From Pseudomonas sessilinigenes (GTDB lineage: Bacteria; Pseudomonadota; Gammaproteobacteria; Pseudomonadales; Pseudomonadaceae), in assembly GCF_003850565.1 (NCBI RefSeq), contig NZ_CP027706.1, positions 2,480,001 through 2,544,000 on the forward strand: 64,000 nt of DNA, in the 5' to 3' direction. The stretch's first letter is position 1, and every line of letters begins with the position of its first letter. The notes under the pieces were generated by a model. It was given only the letters and a program-made list of their open reading frames with translations, ran no database searches and was not told where the DNA came from. A program made the translations under genes and the position numbers. This document shows, one piece after another, positions 1 to 8,675 of the stretch.

Positions 1-1
1 G

Positions 2-226
2 GCGCTGCTGCTGACCGATATCACCATGCCTGGCCGGCTCAATGGTGCAAGCCTGAGCAACCTGTGCGGCGAACACTGGCCGGGAATGCCGATCGTGGTG
101 ATGTCGGGGTACGAGACTCCCGAGAGTTCCGGGGTGCGCTATCCGGTGTCGTTCATCCGCAAGCCCTGGACCATCGGGCAGGTCCTGGATTGCGTGGAAG
201 GCGCGTTGAAATCGGCCCAGGGTTGA
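2..226 (+). CDS. Response regulator receiver domain, C-terminal part (cut by window edge)
   Basis: Only the last 74 codons are in the window; the reading frame is open to the left edge. The visible part begins just before the phospho-acceptor region (LLLTDITMPG, where D6 of the fragment is the likely phosphorylated aspartate), followed by the conserved Ser/Thr strand (VVMSGYE) and the invariant Lys-Pro (FIRKPW). This is the second half of a CheY-like fold and the protein ends directly after it, so the receiver is the C-terminal domain. What precedes it (histidine kinase or other output) cannot be seen; a hybrid kinase ending in a receiver is a common arrangement. Confidence 0.8.
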   Translation, partial: ALLLTDITMPGRLNGASLSNLCGEHWPGMPIVVMSGYETPESSGVRYPVSFIRKPWTIGQVLDCVEGALKSAQG

Positions 227-257
227 GGCGTTGCGCCTCACCCCGGCCAATTGCCGG
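225..257. terminator. Two short hairpins between convergent genes
   Basis: A 6-bp stem (GAGGCG/CGCCTC, 225-239) with a 3-base loop overlaps the stop codon of the response regulator, and a 5-bp stem (CCGGC/GCCGG, 243-257) follows. They fill the 33-bp space between two convergent genes. Neither has a clear T-tract, so termination is inferred from position only. Confidence 0.35.
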
Positions 258-259
258 TG

Positions 260-1129
260 TTACTCCTTGACGCTCATGAACTCCCGCGCCCAGACGATGT
301 ACTCCTCGGGCTGGGTGTAGGTGTGCGCCAGTTCGGTGGCGCTCAGGTCCGAGGCCTGGGTGAAGATCTGCCGCTGTTCGCGCAGGCAATCGTAGGTGGC
401 CTTGATCGCCGCAAAATAGGCGGCGTGGCCGTCCACTGCGATCTTCACGCCCAGCTGGGCCAAACGTGCGTCGTCGCGCAGCGCCGGGTTGCCGTAGGTC
501 ACCAGCATCAGCGGCACGCTCAGGTGCTCGGAGATCTGCTCCAGTTGTTCGAAATCGCGGATGCCGACCATGCAGATGGCATCGGCGCCGGCGCGCTCGT
601 ACTGCTGGGTACGGCTGATGATTTCCTGCACCGGCAGGATCCCGGCGTTGGTCCGGGCGATGATCGCCAGTTCAGGATCGACCCGGGCTTCCAGGGCCGC
701 GCGGATCTTGCCCACGCCTTCGGCGACGGATATCAGGTCAGTGGACTTGCGGCCGAATTGCGCCGGCAGCAGGGTGTCCTCGATGGTCAGCGCAGCGATG
801 CCGGCGCGCTCCAGCTCGACCACGGTGCGCATCACGTTGAGGGCGTTGCCGTAGCCATGGTCGGCGTCGGCGATCACTGGCAACTGGGCTACGCGGCCGA
901 TGCGGGTGGCCTGTTCGGCGAACTCACTCAGGGTGATCAGGGCGAAGTCGGGGGCCGCCAGGACCTGCAGCGAGGCTACGGAACCACCGAGGATGCCCAC
1001 TTCAAAACCCAGGTCGGCGGCGATCCGGGCGGACATCGGGTCAAATACAGAAGCGGTGTGATAGCAGGAAGATGAGGCGATCAGTTCACGGAAACCGCGG
1101 CGCAAATCTTGATGGGAAAGCCTGGACAT
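260..1129 (-). CDS. Oxaloacetate decarboxylase / isocitrate lyase-PEP mutase superfamily
   Basis: A 289-residue protein of the isocitrate lyase/PEP mutase superfamily, a TIM-barrel with a Mg-binding site. The best match by recall is the P. aeruginosa PA4872 type, which decarboxylates oxaloacetate to pyruvate. Supporting segments are the early loop [17 protein letters not shown], the metal-binding strand [12 protein letters not shown] and the catalytic loop [11 protein letters not shown], which lacks the KKCGH signature of true isocitrate lyases. The length matches single-domain members. GGAG sits 6 bases before the ATG. It is monocistronic and converges with the response regulator; the long upstream region carries its promoter. 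A methylisocitrate-lyase-like activity is a less likely alternative. Confidence 0.85.
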   Translation of the reverse strand: MSRLSHQDLRRGFRELIASSSCYHTASVFDPMSARIAADLGFEVGILGGSVASLQVLAAPDFALITLSEFAEQATRIGRVAQLPVIADADHGYGNALNVMRTVVELERAGIAALTIEDTLLPAQFGRKSTDLISVAEGVGKIRAALEARVDPELAIIARTNAGILPVQEIISRTQQYERAGADAICMVGIRDFEQLEQISEHLSVPLMLVTYGNPALRDDARLAQLGVKIAVDGHAAYFAAIKATYDCLREQRQIFTQASDLSATELAHTYTQPEEYIVWAREFMSVKE

Positions 1130-1576
1130 AACAGCTCCGAGATAGGATCGAGAGATCGACCTTCGGGTCGAATCGAATTTTGCAATCAGTTCCCTTGGCG
1201 AGCCGATGATCGAAAGGCTCGCAGCGAAACGTTAGTTGGGCAGATGAAGGTGAAGCAGGGGGGTAGCAAGGCGTCTTTATCCCGCTTGATTGGATGAAAC
1301 GGCGGGTTTGTTATGCGAGGCCGACATAGCAGGACGAGGCTAACACGCTCCCGGGCCGTAGAGGATGAGGAATTTGCATAGCATTATGCCGGACTGGCAT
1401 TGGCAATTTTTTAGCAACTTAATGTTACAAGTGTTCCGCAGGGTGCCGATGGACTGTGGCCGTAAGGTACCGGGCGGCTCCAGGGGCTTGTCGGTCCAGG
1501 GCAAATCGCGGAAGCTGCCGCACCGCAAAATGCGCTCATTCAGCGGTGCAACGTACTTATTTCAGGGATGCAGGTA
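1130..1576. other. Intergenic region, about 450 bp
   Basis: This region separates two divergently transcribed genes and holds no convincing gene. A small hairpin (TCGACC-TTCG-GGTCGA, 1156-1171) lies about 30 bases upstream of the decarboxylase start. An AT-rich stretch at 1391-1435 is the best place for a promoter of the rightward gene. The open frames here (for example 1340-1528, minus strand) lack ribosome-binding sites and Pseudomonas-like codon use. Confidence 0.5.
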
Positions 1577-2695
1577 ATGACGCTCAGAGTGTTGGTGGTC
1601 GGTGGTTATGGCAATTTCGGCAGCATTATCTGCCGCTACCTGATCCACCGCCCCGGCGTGCACCTGCTGATCTCAGGACGCGACCCGGCCCGCCTGGCGG
1701 CCAAGGTCGAGGCCCTGCGCGCCGAGGGCGGGCAGCCCTGCGAGGGGTGGTGTGGGGATGCCATGGGCGAGGAGTGGGCACCGGCGCTCAAGACCCTGGG
1801 CATCGATTGGGTGATCCACACCGGCGGACCGTTCCAGGGGCAGTCCTATGCCGTGGCCCAGGGATGCATCGAGGCCGGGGTGAACTACTGCGACCTGGCC
1901 GACTGCCGGCAATTCGTGGGGGGTATCGGCGGCCTTGATACCCAGGCCCGAGCGGCCGGAGTGACGTTGCTCAGTGGTTGCAGTTCGGTGCCGACCCTGT
2001 CGTCGGCGATCATCGACGAGCATCGCCAGCGCTTCGCCCGTATCGATCGCATCGAGCACGGTATTTCTTCCTCGGCGAAGATGCCCGGGGTGTCCACCAT
2101 CCTCGGGGTGCTGGCCTATGCCGGTCGGCCGATCCAGCAGCTCAAGGACGGTCAGCCGCACCCGGTGATCGGCTGGCAGGGGCTGGCCTTGCGCACGTTG
2201 CCAAGGCTGGGCACACGCTTGGTGGCCAATGTCGATGTGCCGGACCTGGACCTGTTCGCCGCCCGTTATGGCGCCCATACCCTGTCGTTCAAGGCGGGTG
2301 CCGGGCTCAAGGTCGCCGGGCTGGCCAACGCCTTGCTGGCCCAGGCGGTGAAGCTGGGGCTGGTGCGCGATCCGGCGCCCTGGGCCGTACGGTTGCATCG
2401 CTGCGGGACATGGTTCGAGTGGCTGGGCGATGGCTTGAGCGCCATGTATGTCGACGTGCATGGCCTGGGCCAGGATGGCCAGCCGCTGTCGATGGCCGCG
2501 CAACTGACGGCCACCCATGATCATGGCCCGGAGATTCCCAGTTGTGCGGCGGTGGCGGTGATCCTCAAGGTGCTCGATGGTCAGGCGCTGCTCCCGGGAG
2601 CTCGCGCCTGCATCGGCGAGGTCAGCCTGGAGCAGTACCTGCGGGCCATCGACGATCCGCTCCACTTGCAGATGCAGGTTGAGTTCTCGCGTTAG
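1577..2695 (+). CDS. Saccharopine dehydrogenase-like NAD(P)-binding protein
   Basis: A 372-residue protein with an N-terminal Rossmann fold: a beta strand and glycine motif VLVVGGYGNFG followed by SGRDPARL, typical of the saccharopine dehydrogenase NADP-binding family (PF03435-like). The region HTGGPFQGQSYAVAQGCIEAG matches the family's second conserved block. Substrate is unknown; many bacterial members are annotated only as oxidoreductases. ATG 1577 is preferred because AGGG (1564-1567) is 9 bases upstream, whereas it directly abuts the alternative ATG at 1568. The gene stands alone, converging with the beta-propeller gene 15 bp downstream. Confidence 0.8.
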   Translation: MTLRVLVVGGYGNFGSIICRYLIHRPGVHLLISGRDPARLAAKVEALRAEGGQPCEGWCGDAMGEEWAPALKTLGIDWVIHTGGPFQGQSYAVAQGCIEAGVNYCDLADCRQFVGGIGGLDTQARAAGVTLLSGCSSVPTLSSAIIDEHRQRFARIDRIEHGISSSAKMPGVSTILGVLAYAGRPIQQLKDGQPHPVIGWQGLALRTLPRLGTRLVANVDVPDLDLFAARYGAHTLSFKAGAGLKVAGLANALLAQAVKLGLVRDPAPWAVRLHRCGTWFEWLGDGLSAMYVDVHGLGQDGQPLSMAAQLTATHDHGPEIPSCAAVAVILKVLDGQALLPGARACIGEVSLEQYLRAIDDPLHLQMQVEFSR

Positions 2696-2710
2696 CCGGG
2701 CTGGGCTTTT

Positions 2711-4030
2711 TCACCATAGAAGCGGCTTGGCCAGGTCCTTCCAGAACAGCCAGCGCTGTACTTCATGGTGCGCGCCGGTGCCGATCTGCCAGTCCGGGCG
2801 CCCACGGTCCAGTTCGATGCGCACGATGATGCCGGCGAAGGTGGCGGCCACCAGGGTCTTGCCATCGGGGCTGATGTCCATGGCGCACAGGGTCGAGCCG
2901 ACGTAGTGCTGCCAACGCTCTTGGCCGGTCTCGCTGAAGGCCCGCAGGTAACCGTAGGCATCGCCGATGATGAACTCGTCGCCCCGCGAGGTTGCGGCGT
3001 ATACCCGGGCGCCATCCTGCAGCACTGGGGTGCGCGGATCGTCGCTGTAGAAATCGGTGGCCAGCCCCGGCAGGTCGGCCACTGCGACGCCCAGGCTGGC
3101 ACCGCTGTAGAAGTGGCAGGCATTGAGCAGCAGGCGGTCGCCGCGCTGGTTGAAGCAGGCGAAGTGCGGGTACTCGCTGCCGGGGCCGATCTCGGCCAAT
3201 GGCTGCAGCTGGGCATCGAATACCAGGTGCGAACTGCTTTGCTCGCCCACGGCGATCCACTGGCCGTCCGCCGAAATCGCCCCGTGCTCCATGCTCAGGT
3301 CCAGGTTCAGGTCTTCGGCGGGGACTCCCTTGGCCAAGTCCTGGCGCAGCTCTTCCAGGCTGCGCAGCAGGCGGGTGGCGCCACCGGCGTGGAGGACGAA
3401 GATGCCATCGGCACTGACCAGCAGCACCCGCTGGCCGTCGGGGAAGGGGATCAGCTGGCTGGGCGTGGCGCGTTCGCGCAGTTCCAGGTCCGCGGGCAAC
3501 CCGGCGAGCCGCTCGGGCCAGGCGAAGCTCGCCACCTGTGGACCGTCCCAACCGTCGGTGACCTGGATGCCTGCGGCCCGGGCCCAGGCGAAGTAGCGTC
3601 GCTGCGGGCAGGCGCCGAAGTACTCCACCTGGTCCAGGGTCCGGACACGATCGTTATCGATGTGCACCACCGAGCCCGCCTCGTAGGGCGCGCCGATCCG
3701 CGCCAGCAGGCTGCCGTCGGCCAGCAGGGCCAGGGCCGGGATCATCTGGCCCTGGTTCTCCAGGTGTGGCGTCAGGGGAAAGTGCGCCGGCGGCCAGGCT
3801 TGGCGAAAGGCTTCGCGTGCGACGGGATCATGGGGGCCGGCATTGCTCGCTTCCAGGGCCGCCTGCCAGGCGGGCAGCAGGTGCTTGGTGGCTGGCAGGC
3901 TGGGCTCCTTCAGGTTATCCCAGCCTTCGCGCATGCCGGTCTCGACATAGTGGTTGATGTCCTGGGCATAACGGTGCACGGCGCGGTGCCATTGCTCCTG
4001 GGCGTTCTGTTGGGGCGGGGGGCGGGACAT
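2711..4030 (-). CDS. Hypothetical beta-propeller-like protein
   Basis: A 439-residue cytoplasmic protein without signal peptide. Residues about 100-430 contain repeated strands of the kind DGQRVLLVSADGIFVLH, ADGQWIAVGEQSS, RGDRLLLNACHF, SRGDEFIIGDAYGYLRAF and SPDGKTLVAATFAGIIVRI, which resemble WD40/PQQ-like blades. The N-terminal 90 residues look helical. No enzyme motif was recognised. The start is set by AAGGAG 9 bases before ATG 4030; a longer frame upstream lacks a site. Function is unknown; a scaffold or sensor role is only a guess from the fold. Confidence 0.75.
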   Translation of the reverse strand: MSRPPPQQNAQEQWHRAVHRYAQDINHYVETGMREGWDNLKEPSLPATKHLLPAWQAALEASNAGPHDPVAREAFRQAWPPAHFPLTPHLENQGQMIPALALLADGSLLARIGAPYEAGSVVHIDNDRVRTLDQVEYFGACPQRRYFAWARAAGIQVTDGWDGPQVASFAWPERLAGLPADLELRERATPSQLIPFPDGQRVLLVSADGIFVLHAGGATRLLRSLEELRQDLAKGVPAEDLNLDLSMEHGAISADGQWIAVGEQSSSHLVFDAQLQPLAEIGPGSEYPHFACFNQRGDRLLLNACHFYSGASLGVAVADLPGLATDFYSDDPRTPVLQDGARVYAATSRGDEFIIGDAYGYLRAFSETGQERWQHYVGSTLCAMDISPDGKTLVAATFAGIIVRIELDRGRPDWQIGTGAHHEVQRWLFWKDLAKPLLW

Positions 4031-4136
4031 GCGCGTGGACTCCTTGTGGCGCGGGGTAGGCAAGTTGACCCCGGAATGGACCTTGAAAACCAGTGGTTTA
4101 TCCGCGGCTCGAGGACTTTCCAGGTGCGGTGATCAT

Positions 4137-5084
4137 TCAGGCCGCGTAGGTGCTGACCCGGTTGCGTCCGGCGCGCTTGGAGGCATACAGCGCCTGGTCG
4201 GCCCGCTCGATCAGGCAGCGATGGTCGCGGGCCGTGTGATCGAGGCAGGCGATGCCCAGGCTGATGGTGAAGGCAATGGTTTGGCCGTTGTGCAGCACCT
4301 GCTGGTTCTGCACGGATTGACGCAGGCGTTCGGCCAGGGTGCGGGCGCCTCCCAGGTCGGTGCGTGGCAAGACAATGGCAAACTCCTCGCCGCCATAGCG
4401 TCCGGCCACGTCGCTGTCGCGCAGGTGCTGGTGGATCAATTGCGAAAGACACTTGATCACGGCATCGCCAGCCTGGTGGCCGTAGCGATCGTTGATCGAC
4501 TTGAAATGGTCGATATCCAGCATCAGCAGGGCGATGGCGTTGTCATGGTGTGCGTATTCGAATTGCAGGCGCTGCTCCCAGTGCCCACGGTTGTAGAGTT
4601 GGGTCAGGTGGTCGGTACGCGACAGTTGTTGCATTTGATTGTTGGCCTTCTGCAAGGCAAGGCTGTTGATCGCCACATCGGTCAGGTCGTAGATCACCAG
4701 GCACACGTGATCGATCTCACTGTTGGCCGAGCGCAACGGCAGCAGCGTGGTGTTCTGGTACATGAACTCGCCCTGGCCGGTGATCGGCTGGTAGTTCTTG
4801 AAGTGCACCAGGTACGGACGCTGTTTCCAGATGGTGAAGGCGGGGGTGCCAAGGGCCACCACTCGCCCCACCTTGCGGGTGAACCAGGGTTTCTCGACTT
4901 CCGGGAACAGCTCGAAGAACGAGCGATCGATGGCCTGTTTGGAGGCCACCCCGGAACGGTTCTCCATGAAGCTGTTCCACACCTGGACCCGGCATTCGAG
5001 GTCCAGCACGACGATTCCCACGTCGATGCTCTGGACCACCGCCAGCAGCCAGTGCAGCTCGCTGAAATTCATTTGTCTGGGCAT
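4137..5084 (-). CDS. PAS-GGDEF diguanylate cyclase
   Basis: A 315-residue cytoplasmic cyclase that should make cyclic di-GMP from two GTP. Residues about 10-135 form a PAS-like sensor; residues about 155-315 are the GGDEF domain, with active-site GGEEF at 231-235 and the inhibitory I-site RxxD (R222-D225) exactly five residues upstream, so product feedback inhibition is expected. No EAL domain. The start lies 3 bp after the stop of the upstream receiver/CheC gene, so the two are co-transcribed and the cyclase is probably an output partner of that regulator. It ends before the beta-propeller gene on the same strand. Confidence 0.92.
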   Translation of the reverse strand: MPRQMNFSELHWLLAVVQSIDVGIVVLDLECRVQVWNSFMENRSGVASKQAIDRSFFELFPEVEKPWFTRKVGRVVALGTPAFTIWKQRPYLVHFKNYQPITGQGEFMYQNTTLLPLRSANSEIDHVCLVIYDLTDVAINSLALQKANNQMQQLSRTDHLTQLYNRGHWEQRLQFEYAHHDNAIALLMLDIDHFKSINDRYGHQAGDAVIKCLSQLIHQHLRDSDVAGRYGGEEFAIVLPRTDLGGARTLAERLRQSVQNQQVLHNGQTIAFTISLGIACLDHTARDHRCLIERADQALYASKRAGRNRVSTYAA

Positions 5085-5087
5085 GGT

Positions 5088-6077
5088 TCAACTCATCAGG
5101 TAGGCCAGCTTCTGTTCCAGCAAGGCCAGCGAGCCTTCGGTGAACAACAGCAGCAGGTCGAAGTGGATGTTCTGCTCTTCCAGGCTGTAGCTGATCTCCA
5201 CTGCCTGGGTGTTTTTCCAGCGCTGCTGATTGAGCACGATCAATTCGTCGATGCTGGTCTGCTCGCCGAGCACCTGGGGGTGGCCCACGGAAAAAAACAT
5301 GTCCAGCTGGTCGGCGATGCTGCTCAGGCAGGCGCCGATCAGCACGCTGGACAGGTCGATCAGCACTTCCATTTCCTGGTAGGGATCGGTGCCCTGTTCC
5401 ATCAACTGCGCAATGTCGGCCACCGAAGAGTCGTAGAACATCAGCAGGGCCTCGCCGGCGATGCCGCTGCCGATGTAGCTCTGGCAGATGGCCGTCAACT
5501 GTCGCGAGCGATTAGCGTCCGCCAGGAGCATTTGCAGCTCGCCGGCCTCCAGGACGTTGACGTGGGGAATCGGCAGGTGCACGAACACATCCAGGACCTT
5601 GGCGATCAGCGCCGCGGCGTAGCCCATGGAGACGTTCACGGTCTCGCGAAAGGCATCGCGAAAGGTCACCACCGGTGCCGGGGACGGATTGGGCACCGGC
5701 TTGCAGCGTCCGTTATCCAAGAGTTGCAGTTCATTGAGCAGGCTGCGCAATTGCTGGGGGTCGAAAGGTTTCTTGAGAAAGGCCCGGGCGCCCAGCTCGC
5801 GGGTACGACGTACGGCTTCTTCCTGGATGTCGCCGGAGATGACGATGATCTGCGTGTCGATGCCTTCTTCCTGCACGGCACTCAGTACCTGGTAGCCATC
5901 CATCACCGGCATCGTCAGGTCCAGCAGCGCCACTTTGCCCAGGCCCCGGCGCAGGGCTTCCAGTCCTTCGCGGCCATTGCAGGCCTGGGTCACGGACACT
6001 CGCCATTCGCCAGGCAGGGTCTGCAGCACCTGCTTCCTGGCCATGCTCGAGTCATCGCAGACGAGGAGGGGAATCAT
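5088..6077 (-). CDS. Response regulator fused to a CheC-type phosphatase domain
   Basis: A 329-residue two-domain protein. Residues 1-120 are a complete receiver: acidic pair D8-D9, phospho-acceptor D53, S81 and K103. Residues about 135-329 match the CheC/CheX phosphatase family: D141, E145, N148 and P171 reproduce the catalytic pattern D-x3-E-x2-N-x22-P. A second half-repeat (around DLSSVLIGACLSSIAD, then GHPQV) has lost the E and N. Known CheC proteins remove phosphate from CheY-P, so this protein may limit its own phosphorylation or that of another receiver. It is first in an operon with the GGDEF cyclase. No DNA-binding domain is present. Confidence 0.88.
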   Translation of the reverse strand: MIPLLVCDDSSMARKQVLQTLPGEWRVSVTQACNGREGLEALRRGLGKVALLDLTMPVMDGYQVLSAVQEEGIDTQIIVISGDIQEEAVRRTRELGARAFLKKPFDPQQLRSLLNELQLLDNGRCKPVPNPSPAPVVTFRDAFRETVNVSMGYAAALIAKVLDVFVHLPIPHVNVLEAGELQMLLADANRSRQLTAICQSYIGSGIAGEALLMFYDSSVADIAQLMEQGTDPYQEMEVLIDLSSVLIGACLSSIADQLDMFFSVGHPQVLGEQTSIDELIVLNQQRWKNTQAVEISYSLEEQNIHFDLLLLFTEGSLALLEQKLAYLMS

Positions 6078-6781
6078 CGGGATCGGACGCTCATTCGAAA
6101 AAATCCGCAGGTGGATAGTGTTCGGGAATGTAACGAGTTGCCGTTTGTATTGTGTTTGTTACAGGCTGTCCGTGCCGCGCCGAACTATAGAGCGGCAGAT
6201 AATGAAAGAACAAGCAGCGGGTAATCGAGTTGTTTGTTCCAGATCATTGTTCAATGAATTTCCAGTACCTGGAATGGCAACTTAAGATGCGGGTTCAACT
6301 TTCAATGGGTGGGCACTTGGTTTGCCGGGGCGTGCTGTGAGAGTCAGTAAATACGGGGGTCTGGTCAGTTTTCAAGGTGTCTTGCGACTGTTTTCTGGCG
6401 TTTGAAAAATGACGCGTTGTAAATAACTTTTAATTGATCGTTAAATAACTTCTTATTATTTGTGGTGACTTCGTGTTCGTATAGGTTGGTGTGGAACGAG
6501 TCAGTGTTCGAATGAACGGTCGGTCAGGCGCGGGGGATGAAAGTTAATGGGTCGAGTTGCCCACCTGCCACAACCAGCCTGCCAATATGCAACAAGAACT
6601 TACCGCGCAGCCTGCTCCAGGGGCTTGCCTGATCACTGGGGCCCTTGATTTGCGCTGCCTGTAGGGAGCCTGGGGGCAAGCGTGGGCGAGCGGCCAAAAA
6701 AATGTCAGATTTTGAGTAGCGGCCTGGACCTTTTCCCGCAATGCGCAATCATTACTGCGTGGAAAATATAAGGAGAGACGC
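6078..6781. other. Intergenic region, about 700 bp, partly AT-rich
   Basis: A divergent promoter region between the response regulator and the DUF4174 gene. No gene is supported. Bases 6405-6485 are strikingly AT-rich compared with the surroundings and contain two direct copies of AAATAACTT (6421-6429 and 6443-6451) spaced 22 bp start to start, about two helical turns, which could be tandem protein-binding sites. The rightward gene has a strong site (AAGGAGA) just before its ATG. Confidence 0.5.
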
Positions 6782-7318
6782 ATGTTCATTCGGTCATTGA
6801 CCCTCGCAACTCTGCTCGCTGTCGCAGGCCCCGTCCTGGCTGCCGACAACGATGGCCCACTGACCCAGGACCTGGGCAAATCACGGCCATTGATCGTGAT
6901 CGCCCCCAGCAGCGTCGACCCGACCCTGGTGAGCTTGAAGAAGTCCCTGGAAGAGCCTGCCAATCGCCAGGCCTTCAACGAACGCAACATGGTCCTGTAC
7001 ACGGTGCTCAATACCATCGGCCAGCGCGATGGCAAGGACATCGATCCGCAATCCACCATGGCCCTGATTCGTAGCCTCAAGTTGGGTGCGGGGGCCCAGA
7101 CCAAGGTGATCCTGGTGGGCAAGGATGGTGAGAAGAAGCTGGAGCATTCCGGGGCGATCGAACTCAAGGACGTGTTCAGCGCCATCGATCAATTGCCGGC
7201 GGCCGAGAAGCAGGCGGCCGCCCCGGCCCCGGCGCCGGAACCCCAGGCCAAGCCGGCCAATGCCAAAGCCGGTAAGCAAGCCAAGCCTGCGGCGGCACCC
7301 CAGGCCCTGGACGACTGA
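6782..7318 (+). CDS. Secreted DUF4174 domain protein
   Basis: A 178-residue protein with a Sec signal peptide (residues 1-20, cleavage after VLA). Residues 25-140 resemble DUF4174: an alternating strand/helix pattern including RPLIVIAPSS and KVILVGKDGEKKLEHSGA, a thioredoxin-like fold without the CxxC pair. The tail (about 145-178) is rich in Ala, Pro and Lys, perhaps a linker or envelope-associating segment. Function is unknown. AAGGAGAG lies 5-6 bases before the ATG. It stands alone between a divergent signalling operon and a convergent aminotransferase. Confidence 0.8.
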   Translation: MFIRSLTLATLLAVAGPVLAADNDGPLTQDLGKSRPLIVIAPSSVDPTLVSLKKSLEEPANRQAFNERNMVLYTVLNTIGQRDGKDIDPQSTMALIRSLKLGAGAQTKVILVGKDGEKKLEHSGAIELKDVFSAIDQLPAAEKQAAAPAPAPEPQAKPANAKAGKQAKPAAAPQALDD

Positions 7319-7399
7319 GCCTGGTTTCAGGACCTGCCGGGAGCAGGCTGCATTAGCCCCCGGCATTGCTCCGCACCCCGAGGTATTTCCCGGTTGCGC

Positions 7400-8572
7400 T
7401 CAAGGGCGATCCAGCAACTGGCGCAACGCCTGGACGATCGTCCGCACCTCGCCCTCATCGATCACCAGCGGTGGCAGCAGGCGGATGGTCTTGCCCCGGG
7501 TGACATTGATCAGCAGCCCATGATCCCGGGCGGCAGCTTGCACCAGGTCCGGAGCCGGATGCCGCAGTTCGATGCCAATCATCAAGCCCAGGCCACGAAC
7601 CTCCAGCACCTGCGGATGCCCCGACAGTTCCTCGCGCAACAGCTTGAGCAGCAATGCTCCCTGGTGTTCGGCGTTGGCCAGCAGGCCCTGTTCCTCGATG
7701 ATCTCCAGCACCGTGCAGGCCACCCGGCAGGCCAGGGGGTTGCCGCCGAAGGTACTGCCATGGCTGCCGGGGGTGAACAGCTGCGCGGCCTTGCCCCGGG
7801 CCAGGCAAGCGCCGATGGGAATGCCGTTGCCCAGGCCCTTGGCCAGGGTCATCACGTCCGGCACCACGCCTTCGTGCTGGCAGGCGAACCAGCGGCCGGT
7901 GCGACCGATACCGCTCTGGATTTCGTCGAGCATCAGCAGCCAGTTGCGCCGGGAACACAGCTCGCGCAGCGCCTTCAGATAACCTGCTGGTGCCAGCTGG
8001 ATGCCGCTCTCGCCCTGGATCGGTTCCAGCAGCACCGCGCAGATGCGCGCGCCATGGCGGCTGGCGGCCTGCTCCAGGGCCGCCAGGTCACCGAAGGGCA
8101 CCTTGAGGAAATCCCCGGGTAACGACCCATAGCCCAGGCGGACCGCCGGCCCGTCGCTGGCCGACAGGGTGCCCAGGGTGCGGCCGTGGAAGGCGTTCTC
8201 CATCACCACCACCAGCGGTTGCTCGATGCCCTTGTACCAGCCATGCAGGCGCGCCAGTTTCAGTGCGGTTTCGTTGGCCTCGGCCCCGGAGTTGTTGAAG
8301 AACGCCCGGTCCATACCGGCCAGCGCCGTCAGCCGGCCCGCCAGTCGCTGCTGCCAGTCGATGCTGTACAGGTTGGAGGTGTGCAGCAGCAATCCGGCCT
8401 GCTCGCTGATGGCGCTGACCAGGCGCGGGTGGGAATGGCCGACACCGGTCACGGCCACGCCGGCGATGGCGTCCAGGTATTCGCGGCCGGCCTGGTCCCA
8501 GAGGCGGGTGCCCAGGCCTTTGCTGAAGTTCAGGGACAAAGGCTGGTAGGTACTCATCAGGGCGGCGCTCAT
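7400..8572 (-). CDS. Acetylornithine aminotransferase-type class III aminotransferase
   Basis: A 390-residue PLP enzyme of aminotransferase class III, closest by recall to acetylornithine transaminases (ArgD/AruC type). The phosphate-binding [16 protein letters not shown], the cofactor-facing [15 protein letters not shown] and the Schiff-base lysine in [16 protein letters not shown] are all present, and [11 protein letters not shown] follows. It probably transfers the delta-amino group of N-acetylornithine, or a related diamine, to 2-oxoglutarate. The gene is isolated and divergent from a LysR regulator with 103 bp between starts, which suggests control by that regulator. Which paralogue it is (arginine biosynthesis or a catabolic copy) cannot be decided from this window. 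Confidence 0.88.
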   Translation of the reverse strand: MSAALMSTYQPLSLNFSKGLGTRLWDQAGREYLDAIAGVAVTGVGHSHPRLVSAISEQAGLLLHTSNLYSIDWQQRLAGRLTALAGMDRAFFNNSGAEANETALKLARLHGWYKGIEQPLVVVMENAFHGRTLGTLSASDGPAVRLGYGSLPGDFLKVPFGDLAALEQAASRHGARICAVLLEPIQGESGIQLAPAGYLKALRELCSRRNWLLMLDEIQSGIGRTGRWFACQHEGVVPDVMTLAKGLGNGIPIGACLARGKAAQLFTPGSHGSTFGGNPLACRVACTVLEIIEEQGLLANAEHQGALLLKLLREELSGHPQVLEVRGLGLMIGIELRHPAPDLVQAAARDHGLLINVTRGKTIRLLPPLVIDEGEVRTIVQALRQLLDRP

Positions 8573-8615
8573 GGCGGTTCACTTCCATCACGGGTGGGGG
8601 TGTCGCCAGTATCGT

Positions 8616-8630
8616 TAGCCAGCCAGGCTA
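8616..8630. promoter_or_regulatory. Interrupted palindrome in the aminotransferase/LysR divergent promoter
   Basis: TAGCC-N5-GGCTA lies in the 103-bp space between the aminotransferase and the LysR gene. Its symmetry and position fit a LysR-type binding site, but this is inference only. Confidence 0.4.
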
Positions 8631-8675
8631 GATAAACTCGGCAGATCTTTAATCATCTTGAAGCAGGACTTGATA

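Noticed and set aside
1340..1528. A 62-codon minus-strand frame in the first large intergenic region
   Set aside because: No ribosome-binding site and no family pattern; AT-rich non-coding DNA explains it better.
4029..6224. A 731-codon plus-strand open frame, and other long antisense frames such as 11381-13567 minus and 21775-23604 minus
   Set aside because: They lie opposite well-supported genes with conserved motifs, have low-complexity Gly/Gln/His-rich translations, and are expected in high-GC DNA.
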